39,005 nt of DNA from assembly GCA_021325255.1 (NCBI GenBank), contig JAJPHP010000040.1, forward strand, positions 1-39,005. Direction: 5' to 3'. The notes under the pieces are model-generated. The model was not told the DNA's origin, did not search any database, and saw only the letters and a program-made list of their open reading frames with translations. The translations under genes and the position numbers were made by a program. Positions 1-8,048 of the stretch are shown here, piece by piece (the first letter of the stretch is position 1; each line of letters opens with the position of its first letter). Origin of the DNA: Nitrososphaerota archaeon. Its GTDB lineage: Archaea > Thermoproteota > Nitrososphaeria > Nitrososphaerales > CADDZS01.

Positions 1-48
1 AAGCCGTACTTTCCAGAGAGAGATCAACGCTACTTGGAGATTGGATGA
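1..48 (+). CDS. 3' end of an unidentified gene (edge fragment)
   Basis: Frame 1 is open from the window edge to a TGA at 46-48 and encodes only 15 residues (ending RDQRYLEIG). The residues look protein-like, but the piece is too short to assign and may be chance. Nothing in it identifies a family. Confidence 0.2.
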   Translation, partial: KPYFPERDQRYLEIG

Positions 49-583
49 ATGCCTTCTTTGTCCTTGATGCACCGTGCCATTCTGTTGGCGCCCCAACCAC
101 TATCAATTCAAATTTATTGAGCGATGGTGGACTGACTTCTTTGGCATTAAGACAACATGTAACGACTACGCTAGATGCATTGGGTCCTGCTTCCAATCGA
201 CTTTGCAATCTTTTCTGTGTTCTTTTCTGTGTTGCCGTAACGGGTGTCAAAGGTTGCTATTGCGCGCGTTTCAGTTCATGGCCACAGCAAGAACCTTTAC
301 CAATCAAGCAATATCGAGTCCTCGAAGTGATCGAGGGCAATTGCTAAGCATTAAACACCAGATGCGATCTTCAAACTTGATAACAACATGAAAGCCTTTG
401 CTGAAATACAGAAGCCTGAAGAAGGAGAACTGCTTGCATAGTGACGGTAAAAGCATGTAACCTTCCTAAGACAGTGGACTGGTGAGTCGCCGGGCGAAGA
501 AGATTATCACTTCTGATAATCGTGTATTGATATTATATCGGAAAGCGATGTGTCTATTCTCAATGTAGGATGTAGAGTTAGAG
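49..583. other. non-coding stretch
   Basis: No convincing gene is seen. Two overlapping open frames of about 100 codons here have cysteine-rich, low-complexity products and no recognisable domain, so I treat them as chance. An AT-rich TATA-like element at about 528-540 (tattgatattatat) fits a promoter for the membrane-protein gene starting at 584, giving a leader of roughly 20-25 nt. Confidence 0.4.
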
Positions 584-1342
584 ATGGTATCTGTCTCACA
601 AGCTACAACTTTGGGAGGGATCGCAGATCTATCACCACGCAGGACCGCAAGAATGGCGGGAGTGTTTTATCTCATTTTCATATTAACTACTGTATCGGCC
701 ACGTATGTACGCTCGAGATTTATTGTATCCGGAGATGCAGTGACCACAGCCAATAATATCGTGTCTTCTTCGGAGCTATTTCGTATCGGTTTTGTGACCG
801 AACTAGTATCTGCAGTGTTTTTTCTTCTAGCGGCTTGGGCTTTGTACGTGTTGTTACGACCGGTTAACAGAAACCTTGCTTTACTCTTCCTGCTACTAAA
901 CTTAGGCGGTGTCGCTGTAGAGTGTATTAATGCACTAAATCTATTTGCTGCCCTTCAGTTCTTGAGCGGCCCCAATTACATGAACGTGTTTCAAACAGGT
1001 CAACTGCAAGCCATGGCGATGTCATTTCTCAATTTATACACAAGTGGGTTTCTAATCGCCCAGATATTCTTCAGTGCTTGGTTACTCCCGCTTGGTTACC
1101 TAGTTTACAAATCGCGCTTCCTTCCTAGATTCCTAGGCTTACTGTTGATCCTTGATTTCTTTGGTAATATGAGTTGGTTTTTACAGGGTTTCCTTCTCCC
1201 AAGCTACGGAATACTAGCTTATCCTGGAAATGCGATCAGCTTTATTGCAGAGATTTCCCTTACTTTGTGGCTTTTGATTATGGGAGTGAAGGAACAGAAA
1301 CCACATCTCGTTGATGTTAGCAGACAAGTGGAAATGAAATGA
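584..1342 (+). CDS. DUF4386 family membrane protein
   Basis: 252-residue polytopic membrane protein with about six hydrophobic helices and a short charged C-terminus. The opening RRTARMAGVFYLIFI, the early extracytoplasmic loop, the LRPVNRNLALLFLL segment and the late LPLGYLVYKSRFLPRFLG motif are characteristic of DUF4386. The family has no established biochemical role. The ATG at 584 follows a TATA-like element at about 528-540. The gene overlaps the next one by four bases (ATGA), so the two are probably co-translated. Family assignment is by remembered motif similarity; function is unknown. Confidence 0.8.
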   Translation: MVSVSQATTLGGIADLSPRRTARMAGVFYLIFILTTVSATYVRSRFIVSGDAVTTANNIVSSSELFRIGFVTELVSAVFFLLAAWALYVLLRPVNRNLALLFLLLNLGGVAVECINALNLFAALQFLSGPNYMNVFQTGQLQAMAMSFLNLYTSGFLIAQIFFSAWLLPLGYLVYKSRFLPRFLGLLLILDFFGNMSWFLQGFLLPSYGILAYPGNAISFIAEISLTLWLLIMGVKEQKPHLVDVSRQVEMK

Positions 1343-1854
1343 CAACTATCATGCAGGAAAGAAGGGGACAATTCTACAAGAGGGTGTTAGAACTAACTCT
1401 CGCGGGAGGAGCAGCTTTCTGGGTAACTAACTTTGCAATTTCCCTGACACCTATCGCTGCTGAGTATAGAGCTGGTCTTTCAATTTCCTATTTTCCTATG
1501 CTTCTTGAAGCTTTGGTTGGTGGTGTAATTATCGGAATTGGTGTCAGCTATTTCCTGCTTCGTTTCTATGATAAGATTCCAACAAAGACTCCAATTCTAA
1601 AATCCGTAATACTAAGCCTCATCGCACTAATCATTGCCACAATCCTGCTCGAAGTTCCCTCACATTTTGTCGTCCCAAATAGCGATCCGATGCGTTACTT
1701 CCTCATCGGTCTATTGATTAACGTGTTAAGGATTCTTGCTCTTGGAATAGTTATTGGCTATCTATACGAAAGGCTCTACAAAGGGCGCACGCTGCCAACA
1801 TCTGATGTCAAAAGTCCAACAGTGATCCATTCACCCAAACAGAATTCCACTTGA
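1339..1854 (+). CDS. four-helix membrane protein, unknown family
   Basis: 171-residue protein whose ATG overlaps the stop of the DUF4386 gene (ATGA), indicating translational coupling. It has four hydrophobic segments (about residues 19-36, 52-73, 85-105 and 120-141) and a short hydrophilic Lys/Pro/Ser tail. I do not recognise a family. The overlap suggests it works with the DUF4386 protein, but nothing in the sequence shows substrate or activity. Confidence 0.65.
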   Translation: MTTIMQERRGQFYKRVLELTLAGGAAFWVTNFAISLTPIAAEYRAGLSISYFPMLLEALVGGVIIGIGVSYFLLRFYDKIPTKTPILKSVILSLIALIIATILLEVPSHFVVPNSDPMRYFLIGLLINVLRILALGIVIGYLYERLYKGRTLPTSDVKSPTVIHSPKQNST

Positions 1855-2148
1855 TGCCTTATGAATGATAACTGAGATACGAAAAGCCGGAACTTTCACT
1901 TTGAACGCAATTGCTCTGTACACAGGCGCTAGAAAGTGCTCTAAAAGCTCACGATGACTGAGTTCGCTTTTGCTTGCAATGTCAATTAGTGCGCCAGAGT
2001 GTTTGTGAAGAACAGATCCGGCGACTCATGTTGTCCTTAAAGGTTTAGCTTGATGGAGGAGAAGGGATAGCGTCTCATGAAATGAGCTCCTATGGGAAGA
2101 ATTGCGATTTCGAACAAGTAGTTTTGGAAAAAGGGGACTGCCGTGATA

Positions 2149-2160
2149 TGCTTAATTAAT
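2149..2160 (+). promoter_or_regulatory. TATA-like element of the first DUF1326 gene
   Basis: The run tgcttaattaat lies about 32-43 nt upstream of the ATG at 2192. With archaeal TATA-to-start spacing (about 25 nt) transcription would begin near 2178-2185, inside the palindrome. Confidence 0.5.
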
Positions 2161-2171
2161 TCTATCGTGCG

Positions 2172-2185
2172 TTCTGCCGGCAGAA
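2172..2185. promoter_or_regulatory. 14-bp perfect palindrome, candidate operator
   Basis: TTCTGCCGGCAGAA is its own reverse complement. It lies between the TATA-like element and the ATG at 2192, over the expected transcription start. That is where an archaeal repressor dimer would block transcription. No second copy was noticed in the window, so it may be specific to this gene and the DUF2182 gene behind it. Confidence 0.5.
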
Positions 2186-2191
2186 TTCTTC

Positions 2192-2851
2192 ATGTCCAGC
2201 AGTCCCGAGTGGAGCCTAGATGGTGATTGGTTCGACGTATGCAAGTGTGAAATTCCGTGTCCGTGCCACTTTGGTCAGACACCGACGTACGGGGATTGCT
2301 TAGGCGTACTAGCTTGGCACATAAATCAGGGGCACTACGGTGACCTCCGTTTGGACGGTCTAAATTTCATTGTACTCGGAGGCTTCAAAGGGAACCTCTG
2401 GACTGGGCCTAGCGACGTGGCGATGGCTTTCTTCATCGACGAGCGGGCAGACGAGCGCCAGCGCGAGGCCATGCAGACGATCTTCACGGGGAAGGCGGGC
2501 GGAGCCGCAGCCGAGTTCGGAAAGATCCTGGGAGCTGGGGAGATTCGGGGCGGAGAGTTTGCCAAGATAAATTTCGAGCTCGCCAGGGATCTCGCATATT
2601 GGTCCGTAGAGGTCCAGGGTAAGGTTTCCGCGAGGGTCGAGGCCCTCACCGGGCCGTTAGTTCCGCCTGGGAAGAGGATACAGACTATGAACGCTCCCGA
2701 AGCTTTGTTATTTACCTGCGGCGCGACAGGGCCTGGCGATGTCTCTACTTGGGGCAAGGCCGCCGTCGCTGATGGAGACGCATTCGGATTCAAGTTCAAC
2801 CTCGCGGGCAAGTCGAGCAAGCACGTCCCCTTCCACTGGAAGGGGCCTTGA
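2192..2851 (+). CDS. DUF1326 domain protein, copy 1
   Basis: 219-residue soluble protein matching DUF1326. Near the N-terminus it has the Cys cluster CKCEIPCPC (C17, C19, C23, C25), followed by the conserved GDCLGVLAWHI segment and the GDLRLDGLN and MQTIFTGKAGG segments. It ends GKSSKHVPFHWKGP. Clustered Cys and the nearby conserved Cys/His suggest metal or redox chemistry, but the family has no proven activity that I can cite. The next gene (DUF2182) follows 60 bases downstream on the same strand, a known neighbourhood for this family. Two more paralogues lie at 3857-4495 and 5675-6337. Confidence 0.85.
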   Translation: MSSSPEWSLDGDWFDVCKCEIPCPCHFGQTPTYGDCLGVLAWHINQGHYGDLRLDGLNFIVLGGFKGNLWTGPSDVAMAFFIDERADERQREAMQTIFTGKAGGAAAEFGKILGAGEIRGGEFAKINFELARDLAYWSVEVQGKVSARVEALTGPLVPPGKRIQTMNAPEALLFTCGATGPGDVSTWGKAAVADGDAFGFKFNLAGKSSKHVPFHWKGP

Positions 2852-2911
2852 AGCAAGCCTTCTAACGTCAAGTCTTGAATCGAGAAAAGTTAGAGAGTTA
2901 GTCACTGCACG

Positions 2912-3775
2912 ATGCCAAGCTCTTCTCCGGATTCAAGAAGCAAGTCTTCTTCTCCTCCAATTTTCACTCCCGACAGATTGGCGGTCACCGTCACCGTGAT
3001 TCTCCTTGCGGCGGCTGCGGCTTCTTGGCTTGCTTCTTACTACCTGATGCCCTTTATGATGTTGAGCGACTCCTCCTCGTCGTCGGGCATGATGGCGATG
3101 AGCGGCGTCGCCGCGATTGTGTCGTCGTCGCTCTCGATTTCGACTGTTGGATTTTTCGAGGTCGTCTGGGTCATCGGGATGGCGGCGATGATGTTCCCCG
3201 CTATGATCCCCATGGTTCTGTTCTACGACAAGGTCAAAACAAAGCTCGAGTCTAATCCAGCACTCGCAAAGATTGCGGGAACGCCTCTTTTTCTTGGCGG
3301 ATACCTTGCAACGTATGCAATTCTGGGGCTAGGCGTGTATCTCGCGGTCTTCGCCGCAATCAACCTTTCAATGAGGTTCCCCGTCCTTGCGGCGTTTTCG
3401 ATTGTTGCGCCGAGCGCGATTCTGATCGCAACCGGATTCTATCAATTCTCCTCGCTTAAGACCAGATGCATTTCACAGTGCGTCTCCCCGCTTGGTTTCT
3501 TCGCCACGCACTCCAAGAAGGGGCTATTCGGCGCATTCCAGATGGGGTTCACCCACGGAATATTTTGCGTCGGTTGCTGCTGGGCCTACATGCTGGTCAT
3601 GCTCGCGGTCGGTGCGATGAGCATACCCATCATGGCAGCTCTCGCATGTGTCATAGCCCTTGAGAAGGTGATAGTCAGAGGTTCCGTCTGGTTCAGCAGG
3701 GCCGTCGCAATCGCGTTCATCGCCCTTGGGATCCTAGTTGCATTCTTTCCGGCGATTCTCTCATCATACATCTGA
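2912..3775 (+). CDS. DUF2182 predicted metal-binding integral membrane protein
   Basis: 287 residues with a Ser-rich N-terminus and about six or seven membrane helices. Family hallmarks are visible: the GMAAMMFPAMIPM segment (residues 89-101), the YQFSSLKTRCISQC motif (about 177-190, with C186 and C190) and GIFCVGCCWAYM (C219, C222, C223), then a C-terminal EK-containing helix. The paired Cys and Met-rich helices underlie the family's description as metal-binding; this is prediction, not proof. It sits just behind DUF1326 copy 1 and is convergent with copy 2. A membrane partner for the Cys-rich soluble DUF1326 proteins is the natural inference. Confidence 0.85.
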   Translation: MPSSSPDSRSKSSSPPIFTPDRLAVTVTVILLAAAAASWLASYYLMPFMMLSDSSSSSGMMAMSGVAAIVSSSLSISTVGFFEVVWVIGMAAMMFPAMIPMVLFYDKVKTKLESNPALAKIAGTPLFLGGYLATYAILGLGVYLAVFAAINLSMRFPVLAAFSIVAPSAILIATGFYQFSSLKTRCISQCVSPLGFFATHSKKGLFGAFQMGFTHGIFCVGCCWAYMLVMLAVGAMSIPIMAALACVIALEKVIVRGSVWFSRAVAIAFIALGILVAFFPAILSSYI

Positions 3776-3856
3776 GCGCCTAGCTCAAGGAATCGCATCG
3801 AAATTATTTCATGCTATTGGGGAGCGACAGATGAAAGGAGAAACAAATAAACAAAT

Positions 3857-4495
3857 TCACGGGCCCTTCCAGTCGACAGGCTCGTGCTTGCTGCTCTTGC
3901 CGCTGAGGTCCCATGTCCAGCCAAAGGCGTTGATCTTCGAGGTTGCTGCTTTGCCGGTGGTTATGGGTCCGGTGCCGCTCTCGATGAATGGGGCGTTGAT
4001 GATTTGGGTAAAGTTTCCGCTAGAATCCTTGGACGCGTCAGTCTTTACGTCCACCTTCGCCCCTCCTGCACCCGCGGAGGCGCCCCAACCACCTTTCTTT
4101 TTGTCGTAGTAGAAACTAATCGGCGCATACTCAACCCCGACCATCTCCTTGATTAGGGCAGCGAGCGCCGCGGGAACACCTCCGGCCTTCCCGGTCATTA
4201 TGGTCTCGAGGGCCTCCCTCTGACTCGAGTTAGCCCTTTCGTCAAAAATCACGCCGGCCTTCCAACCGCCGTTCCACACGATTCCTCCTCCCAAGTCGGC
4301 GAGCAAGACAATGTTTAGATCGTCAAGCTTCGTGTCCCCGTACTTACCGTCTGCGATGTGAATTGCGACCGCGCCTAGGCAGTGGTTCCCCGTGGGCGGG
4401 GAGAGCCAGTTGCACGGACACGTGACTTCGCACGAGCAGCTGTCGAACAAGTCGCCCTTCATGTGCCATTTTTGGATCTGTTGTTGCTGTGACAT
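3857..4495 (-). CDS. DUF1326 domain protein, copy 2
   Basis: 212-residue DUF1326 protein on the minus strand, convergent with the DUF2182 gene. It has the same Cys cluster, CSCEVTCPC (C20, C22, C26, C28), then NHCLGAVAIHI, an ALETIMTGKAGG segment and the C-terminal GKSSKHEPVDWKGP, almost identical to the tail of copy 1. The middle carries a Gly/Ala-rich insertion (GWGASAGAGGAK) that copy 1 lacks. A TATA-like ctatatctt (minus strand, about 4551-4560) could drive it with a leader of about 35 nt. Function unknown; see copy 1. Confidence 0.85.
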   Translation of the reverse strand: MSQQQQIQKWHMKGDLFDSCSCEVTCPCNWLSPPTGNHCLGAVAIHIADGKYGDTKLDDLNIVLLADLGGGIVWNGGWKAGVIFDERANSSQREALETIMTGKAGGVPAALAALIKEMVGVEYAPISFYYDKKKGGWGASAGAGGAKVDVKTDASKDSSGNFTQIINAPFIESGTGPITTGKAATSKINAFGWTWDLSGKSSKHEPVDWKGP

Positions 4496-4803
4496 TTTCC
4501 CTTCTCTTCAGCTCTCTTATCTTTGAACGGCCAGATGGCGAATGGGCAAGCAAGATATAGGCGTTGTGAAAGTGCCCTACTCGAGAACAGACTCTAGTAG
4601 GAACTCCCAAAGTGTTGATCACTTATTTGCGAAATCGAACTACCTAACCAGATCGAGATTTCTAGAGAGACGCGTTTTGGGCTCAAAGCCTGAGCCCTAA
4701 CCCGCTAGTTTCGCTTGCTGGCTACCTACGTCCAGCTCATCGTCCATAGCAAATATTATGGAGACCCAAGCGGTCTCACGACCGAAAACAACAACAACAT
4801 TCA
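4496..4803. other. intergenic region with two perfect hairpins
   Basis: No gene is seen. Two short perfect inverted repeats are present: GGGCTCA-5 nt-TGAGCCC at 4679-4697 and GAGACC-5 nt-GGTCTC at 4761-4777. They lie between the promoter side of DUF1326 copy 2 and the 3' end of the broken gene at 4804-5559. Neither is followed by a long T-run on either strand, so a plain terminator role is not supported. Confidence 0.45.
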
Positions 4804-5559
4804 TCATCCGTTGGCTGAAATAATCGCGTGGAACTCCCTTGCGACGGGCGTGCTGGCAACGAAGTTTGTAATGGGCTGAGAGTACGAAGCGAAGTTATCT
4901 GTGTAGAAGGGCATTATTTCGCTCGCGTGGATTTGCACGGCAAAGTTGTACTCGGAGAGGAGCCAGGCAGGGTCGGTCTGAGGGTTTGAGTTTTCCGAGG
5001 GCTGAGACCATGTTTCTGCTATCCAGACTGATTGAGCGATTCTGTGCTTCGAGAGAAAGTTTTGTGTGGCCTGATCGTCTGATTGCGTATAGCAATCGAA
5101 TCCAGCAAAGGAAATTGCGCTTGGCAATCCTATTAGAAATGCGTCGTACATCTGAGGCTCGCTCGTGAGGCCGTTTGCGCCGATTGAAACGCCAAGGATT
5201 GAACCTTGAGCTTCGCTAGCTAGCCAATTTGTTAGATTGAGTCAATCAGAGGGACTTGGAAACTGCGGATTTGTCCGTGCGTCAGACACCATAGCGATGT
5301 ACCAGCCCGGCTCTTTGATTATGAGATAGTAGTCAGGATGATACAAAGATTCTATGGCTTGCACTCTTTCGGCCCACGCCTCTTTGAATTGTGCCCAGGG
5401 CAGAGGATTGTTTCTGTACGTTTCTGAGCTTGCATCAGCAATTATCAATTTGAGGCCTTGTGAACGTACGTACGAGATTACTAGGATGATAAGAAGATTA
5501 ATTATAGGAAACTGCAGCACCTCTCTGATTTGGGTGGGCTTCGTCTGCCACCTCTGCAT
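4804..5559 (-). pseudogene. glycosidase-like TIM-barrel fragment with internal TGA
   Basis: One minus-strand frame encodes a continuous protein-like product of about 251 residues, interrupted by a TGA at 5242-5244. Both sides read well: ...NPQFPSPSD, stop, then LNLTNWLASEAQGSILGV.... Segments such as YLIIKEPGWY, SFAGFDCYT and SVWIAETWS resemble the beta-strand ends of clan-A-like glycoside hydrolases, where a Glu follows each strand. That is a tentative inference. The first 30 residues do not look like a complete barrel start and an in-frame stop lies just upstream (5566-5568), so the gene also appears truncated at its 5' end. Most likely a decaying gene. Confidence 0.6.
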
Positions 5560-5621
5560 CTCGCTTCAGGAAGAGTCAAGAATCACTAATAGTGAATCTC
5601 ACTTTGATGATTCTGATCGAC

Positions 5622-5634
5622 CCATCTTAAATAG
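5622..5634 (+). promoter_or_regulatory. TATA-like element of the third DUF1326 gene
   Basis: The run tcttaaataga lies about 45 nt upstream of the GTG at 5675 and 50 nt upstream of the in-frame ATG at 5681, fitting a transcript that starts near 5652 with a short leader. Confidence 0.45.
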
Positions 5635-5674
5635 AACCAAGCTTCTAGTGCAAAAGAAGGTGTGTTATTAGGCA

Positions 5675-6337
5675 GTGTCGATGGCAGCGGCAACCATTCA
5701 AGCTATGAAAGGGGAAGAATCAATTCCAAACTGGCAGCTTACAGTTGATTACGTGGAAACTTGCAACTGTAATTTCGGCTGCCCCTGTAACTTCAGCGGT
5801 TTTCCATCGTTTGGGTTCTGCAGGGCTATAGTGTTGTACCACATCAAAGAAGGTTCGTATGGCGACACTAGTCTGAAGGGAGTGGATGTCGTTTACGTAG
5901 GCAGCTGGCCGAAGGCAATCCATGAGGGCGACGGCACTCTGCAGCTTTTCATCTCAAAAAGCGCGAATGAAGACCAAAGAAAAGCACTGGTGAAGGTTGT
6001 TTCAGGGTGGGCAAAGGGAAACGGACCATTCGCACTCTTTGGCACCACGATAAAGTACAATCTTGAGCCCCAGTTTGTAGAAGTCAACACGAAGATCGAT
6101 GGAAGAAATAGCTCTTTTTCTGTGGCGGGTGTGATTGAAGTACAGACTGAATCGTTCAAAAATCCAGTGTCTGGTGAAGAGGCAGATGCGAGAGTCAGCC
6201 TTCCTAAGGGCTTCATCTGGCAAGAAGCTCTGGCATGCAGGACAAGGAAGATGCGCATCGTTAGTCCGAATATGAGCTTTGATGACTCTGGCAAGAATGC
6301 ATTCTTTGTCGCAGACCTGAAATTCAAAGGCCCATAG
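5675..6337 (+). CDS. DUF1326 domain protein, copy 3
   Basis: 220 residues from the GTG at 5675; an ATG two codons later (5681) is an equally good start. The Cys cluster is CNCNFGCPC (C30, C32, C36, C38), followed by GFCRAIVLYHI, the GDTSLKGVD segment and a C-terminal SGKNAFFVADLKFKGP. This copy is clearly more diverged from copies 1 and 2 than they are from each other, so it is probably an older paralogue rather than a recent duplicate. An NrtS-like membrane-protein gene follows 33 bases downstream on the same strand and may share the transcript. Function unknown, probably metal or redox related through the Cys cluster. Confidence 0.85.
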   Translation: MSMAAATIQAMKGEESIPNWQLTVDYVETCNCNFGCPCNFSGFPSFGFCRAIVLYHIKEGSYGDTSLKGVDVVYVGSWPKAIHEGDGTLQLFISKSANEDQRKALVKVVSGWAKGNGPFALFGTTIKYNLEPQFVEVNTKIDGRNSSFSVAGVIEVQTESFKNPVSGEEADARVSLPKGFIWQEALACRTRKMRIVSPNMSFDDSGKNAFFVADLKFKGP

Positions 6338-6370
6338 TTTTCAAGATCAAAGCGGGTTAGATAGCGCACT

Positions 6371-6622
6371 GTGGTATGGTTCTATAGAAGAGCTGACCTC
6401 AGGCGTGCACTAATCCTATGCGCCATCGTTGGCAGCTGGCTTGTATCGCTTAACCAGGGCAGTGAAATACTTGCTGAAAGTATGTCGGCAATATTGTATG
6501 TTAGGATCTTCCTTGACTACGCCACCCCTTTCACGGTTTCAAGCCTCACAAGCATGATGAGAAATAGAAGCGACAGACATCATGCTGAAAAGAAGACCGA
6601 TGTAACAACTCCTCAAATATAG
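6371..6622 (+). CDS. NrtS-like small membrane protein
   Basis: 83 residues from a GTG start. Two hydrophobic helices are seen, ALILCAIVGSWLVSLNQGSEIL (about 14-35, containing the conserved LNQG) and a second one including YVRIFLDYATPFTVSSL, then a polar tail. This pattern matches small NrtS proteins, described as nitrate/nitrite transport proteins. I assign it from the LNQG and PF-VSS signature, so the substrate is an inference. It lies 33 bases downstream of DUF1326 copy 3 and could be co-transcribed. Confidence 0.6.
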   Translation: MVWFYRRADLRRALILCAIVGSWLVSLNQGSEILAESMSAILYVRIFLDYATPFTVSSLTSMMRNRSDRHHAEKKTDVTTPQI

Positions 6623-6783
6623 TGACGATCGAATAACAGGAGAACAGTCTGAAGTCAGGAGTTGGAAGAATCGACTACGCGACTCATAAAATTCAAGCTA
6701 TGATTATTTTGGTTTTAGTAGCATTCTAGCGTATGGAAAAAGCCTAAATGCTCATGCATCCCTGACCCTCGCTTGACTACCCA

Positions 6784-7107
6784 TTGACGTCCACTTCGCC
6801 GGCTACGGTGATGTTGGCAAAGTATTGTTCAATTGTTCTGGCCTCTGTCGCTGCCCTCGTCTCCGTCTCTCTTGCCTTCGACATACTCTTGCCGACCAAC
6901 AAAAACTGCGGCGGGTCACAGATTATGCATCCGTCATGTGGTAACGATTCTTACTATCCGTCTTCCTACCAGGTTATCCAGAGGAGTCTGCCGGTTTTGT
7001 TCGTTGCTGGGCTGGTTGCCATGATAGTTGTGATTCTATTGTACCTCCAGTATCAACAGCGAAGATTCGTGGAGAGGGATGAAGTGAAGCAAGCCTCTGC
7101 TTCCTGA
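6784..7107 (+). CDS. small two-helix membrane protein, unknown
   Basis: Up to 107 residues from a TTG at 6784; the in-frame ATG at 6811 (98 residues) is also possible. Two hydrophobic helices flank a loop of about 40 residues containing NCGGS and HPSCGND (two Cys, perhaps a disulphide outside the cell). The protein ends in a charged QQRRFVERDEVK segment, presumably cytoplasmic. A TATA-like cctaaatgc lies about 40 nt upstream of 6784. No family recognised. Confidence 0.5.
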   Translation: MTSTSPATVMLAKYCSIVLASVAALVSVSLAFDILLPTNKNCGGSQIMHPSCGNDSYYPSSYQVIQRSLPVLFVAGLVAMIVVILLYLQYQQRRFVERDEVKQASAS

Positions 7108-7117
7108 TTGGCGATAG

Positions 7118-7639
7118 TCACGTCTCACGATTGCTCTTACTCTCATCGATTCGGCGTTTGATCGCCCGGAGATACTGGTCGTGACTCTCTCTGCTCGTGA
7201 GCGACGCTCTAAGGCTTTCGGACACCTCAAAATCGTCGGGAGGGGAGGTCACCATGTCCCGTTTGAAATGAGTAATGCTTTCGGCGGAGGCGCTACCCTC
7301 TGGACCACTTCGCTTTGCCTCTATAAGATAAGTGATCGTCACGGTAGCCGGAAGCCCGCCGAAGTCGATCGCCTTTATCTCCCACACCCTCGGCGCCTCT
7401 TCTCTGACGACAAGCCACTGAGCTTCGAATCGCCTACCACTGCCCGGAGCCTCGATGATCTCGATCCACTTCGACCCAAGCCCTCTCGGACTATCCGTCT
7501 CGCCCTTCACGCCTTTGGTCGCCGGGTGAGATCCTGCCCAGTTATCGGGCGTGGTCACAAAGGCGTAGAGCTCACTAGGGAGGCATTCGACGTCGATCTC
7601 CGACAGAATTCTGAAATTTTGCATCCTGCGCTCACACAT
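7118..7639 (-). CDS. SRPBCC (START/polyketide-cyclase-like) family protein
   Basis: 173 residues; a second in-frame ATG 15 bases in (MQNFRILSEIDV) may be the real start. The beta1 strand FRILSEIDVECLPSELYAFV, the TTPDNWAGSHP helix region, GSKWIEI, WEIKAIDFGG and ATVTITYLIEA form the usual SRPBCC helix-grip pattern, followed by a long C-terminal helix with ending RAIKRRIDES. Such proteins bind hydrophobic ligands; no specific ligand can be inferred. The gene is isolated, convergent with the small membrane protein upstream of it in the window. Confidence 0.65.
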   Translation of the reverse strand: MCERRMQNFRILSEIDVECLPSELYAFVTTPDNWAGSHPATKGVKGETDSPRGLGSKWIEIIEAPGSGRRFEAQWLVVREEAPRVWEIKAIDFGGLPATVTITYLIEAKRSGPEGSASAESITHFKRDMVTSPPDDFEVSESLRASLTSRESHDQYLRAIKRRIDESKSNRET

Positions 7640-8048
7640 CTTGCTTTTCCTTTCCTTCTCCGAGCCACGAAAAAGCTTTCTAGCTCAAAAGGAGAATCTA
7701 AACTGTTCAGGATTAATTCGCTATCGGGGATTCTTGGGAAAAATAAGACGGAATTGATCATGCTCGGGTATCGAAATGGGCAACTTCAACCCACGATATT
7801 CAGTATTCCGAATAATGCAATACGCTATTTACTTTACTTAGACACAATTTTTACCTACCAATCAAGAGGAGCACTGCTGGCGTGGCTTCTCGGGTGGCGT
7901 ATGGTGTCGGGGGAGATCCCCGGACGAAATTGGAACAACACCCGGTTGAGCGGCTCTCCAGTGTTTCATGAAACAAAAGCCGCCCGTGCGCCTGCCAACC
8001 TTCATAACGATTGGCCTCAGTTGCCATGATATTCCCTTGCGAAGAACT
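7640..8048. other. intergenic region
   Basis: About 400 bases with no supported gene. A plus-strand open frame runs through here from within the SRPBCC gene, but its product looks like noise. The 5' part would contain the SRPBCC promoter on the minus strand. Confidence 0.35.

Larger units (their letters stand above)
1855..2191. other. intergenic region ahead of the DUF1326 gene
   Basis: 337 bases without a supported gene. On the minus strand 1831-2025 is open for 65 codons without a start codon and has a protein-like composition, perhaps a remnant. The 3' part carries the TATA element at about 2149-2160 and the palindrome at 2172-2185. Confidence 0.4.

Noticed and set aside
1831..2025. Minus-strand 65-codon frame with a protein-like segment (ELLEHFLAPVYRAIAF)
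   Set aside because: No start codon and it overlaps the end of the membrane-protein gene; too short to support as a gene, though it may be a remnant.
2335..2871. Minus-strand open frame of 178 codons
   Set aside because: Antisense to DUF1326 copy 1, whose family match is clear; the minus frame is a by-product of its codon use.
5242..5244. Selenocysteine at the TGA of the glycosidase-like gene
   Set aside because: No nearby SECIS-like structure was seen, and the position is not in a redox motif.
7181..8029. Plus-strand open frame of 282 codons
   Set aside because: Its first half is antisense to the SRPBCC gene and the rest has no domain-like sequence; the SRPBCC frame explains the coding signal.
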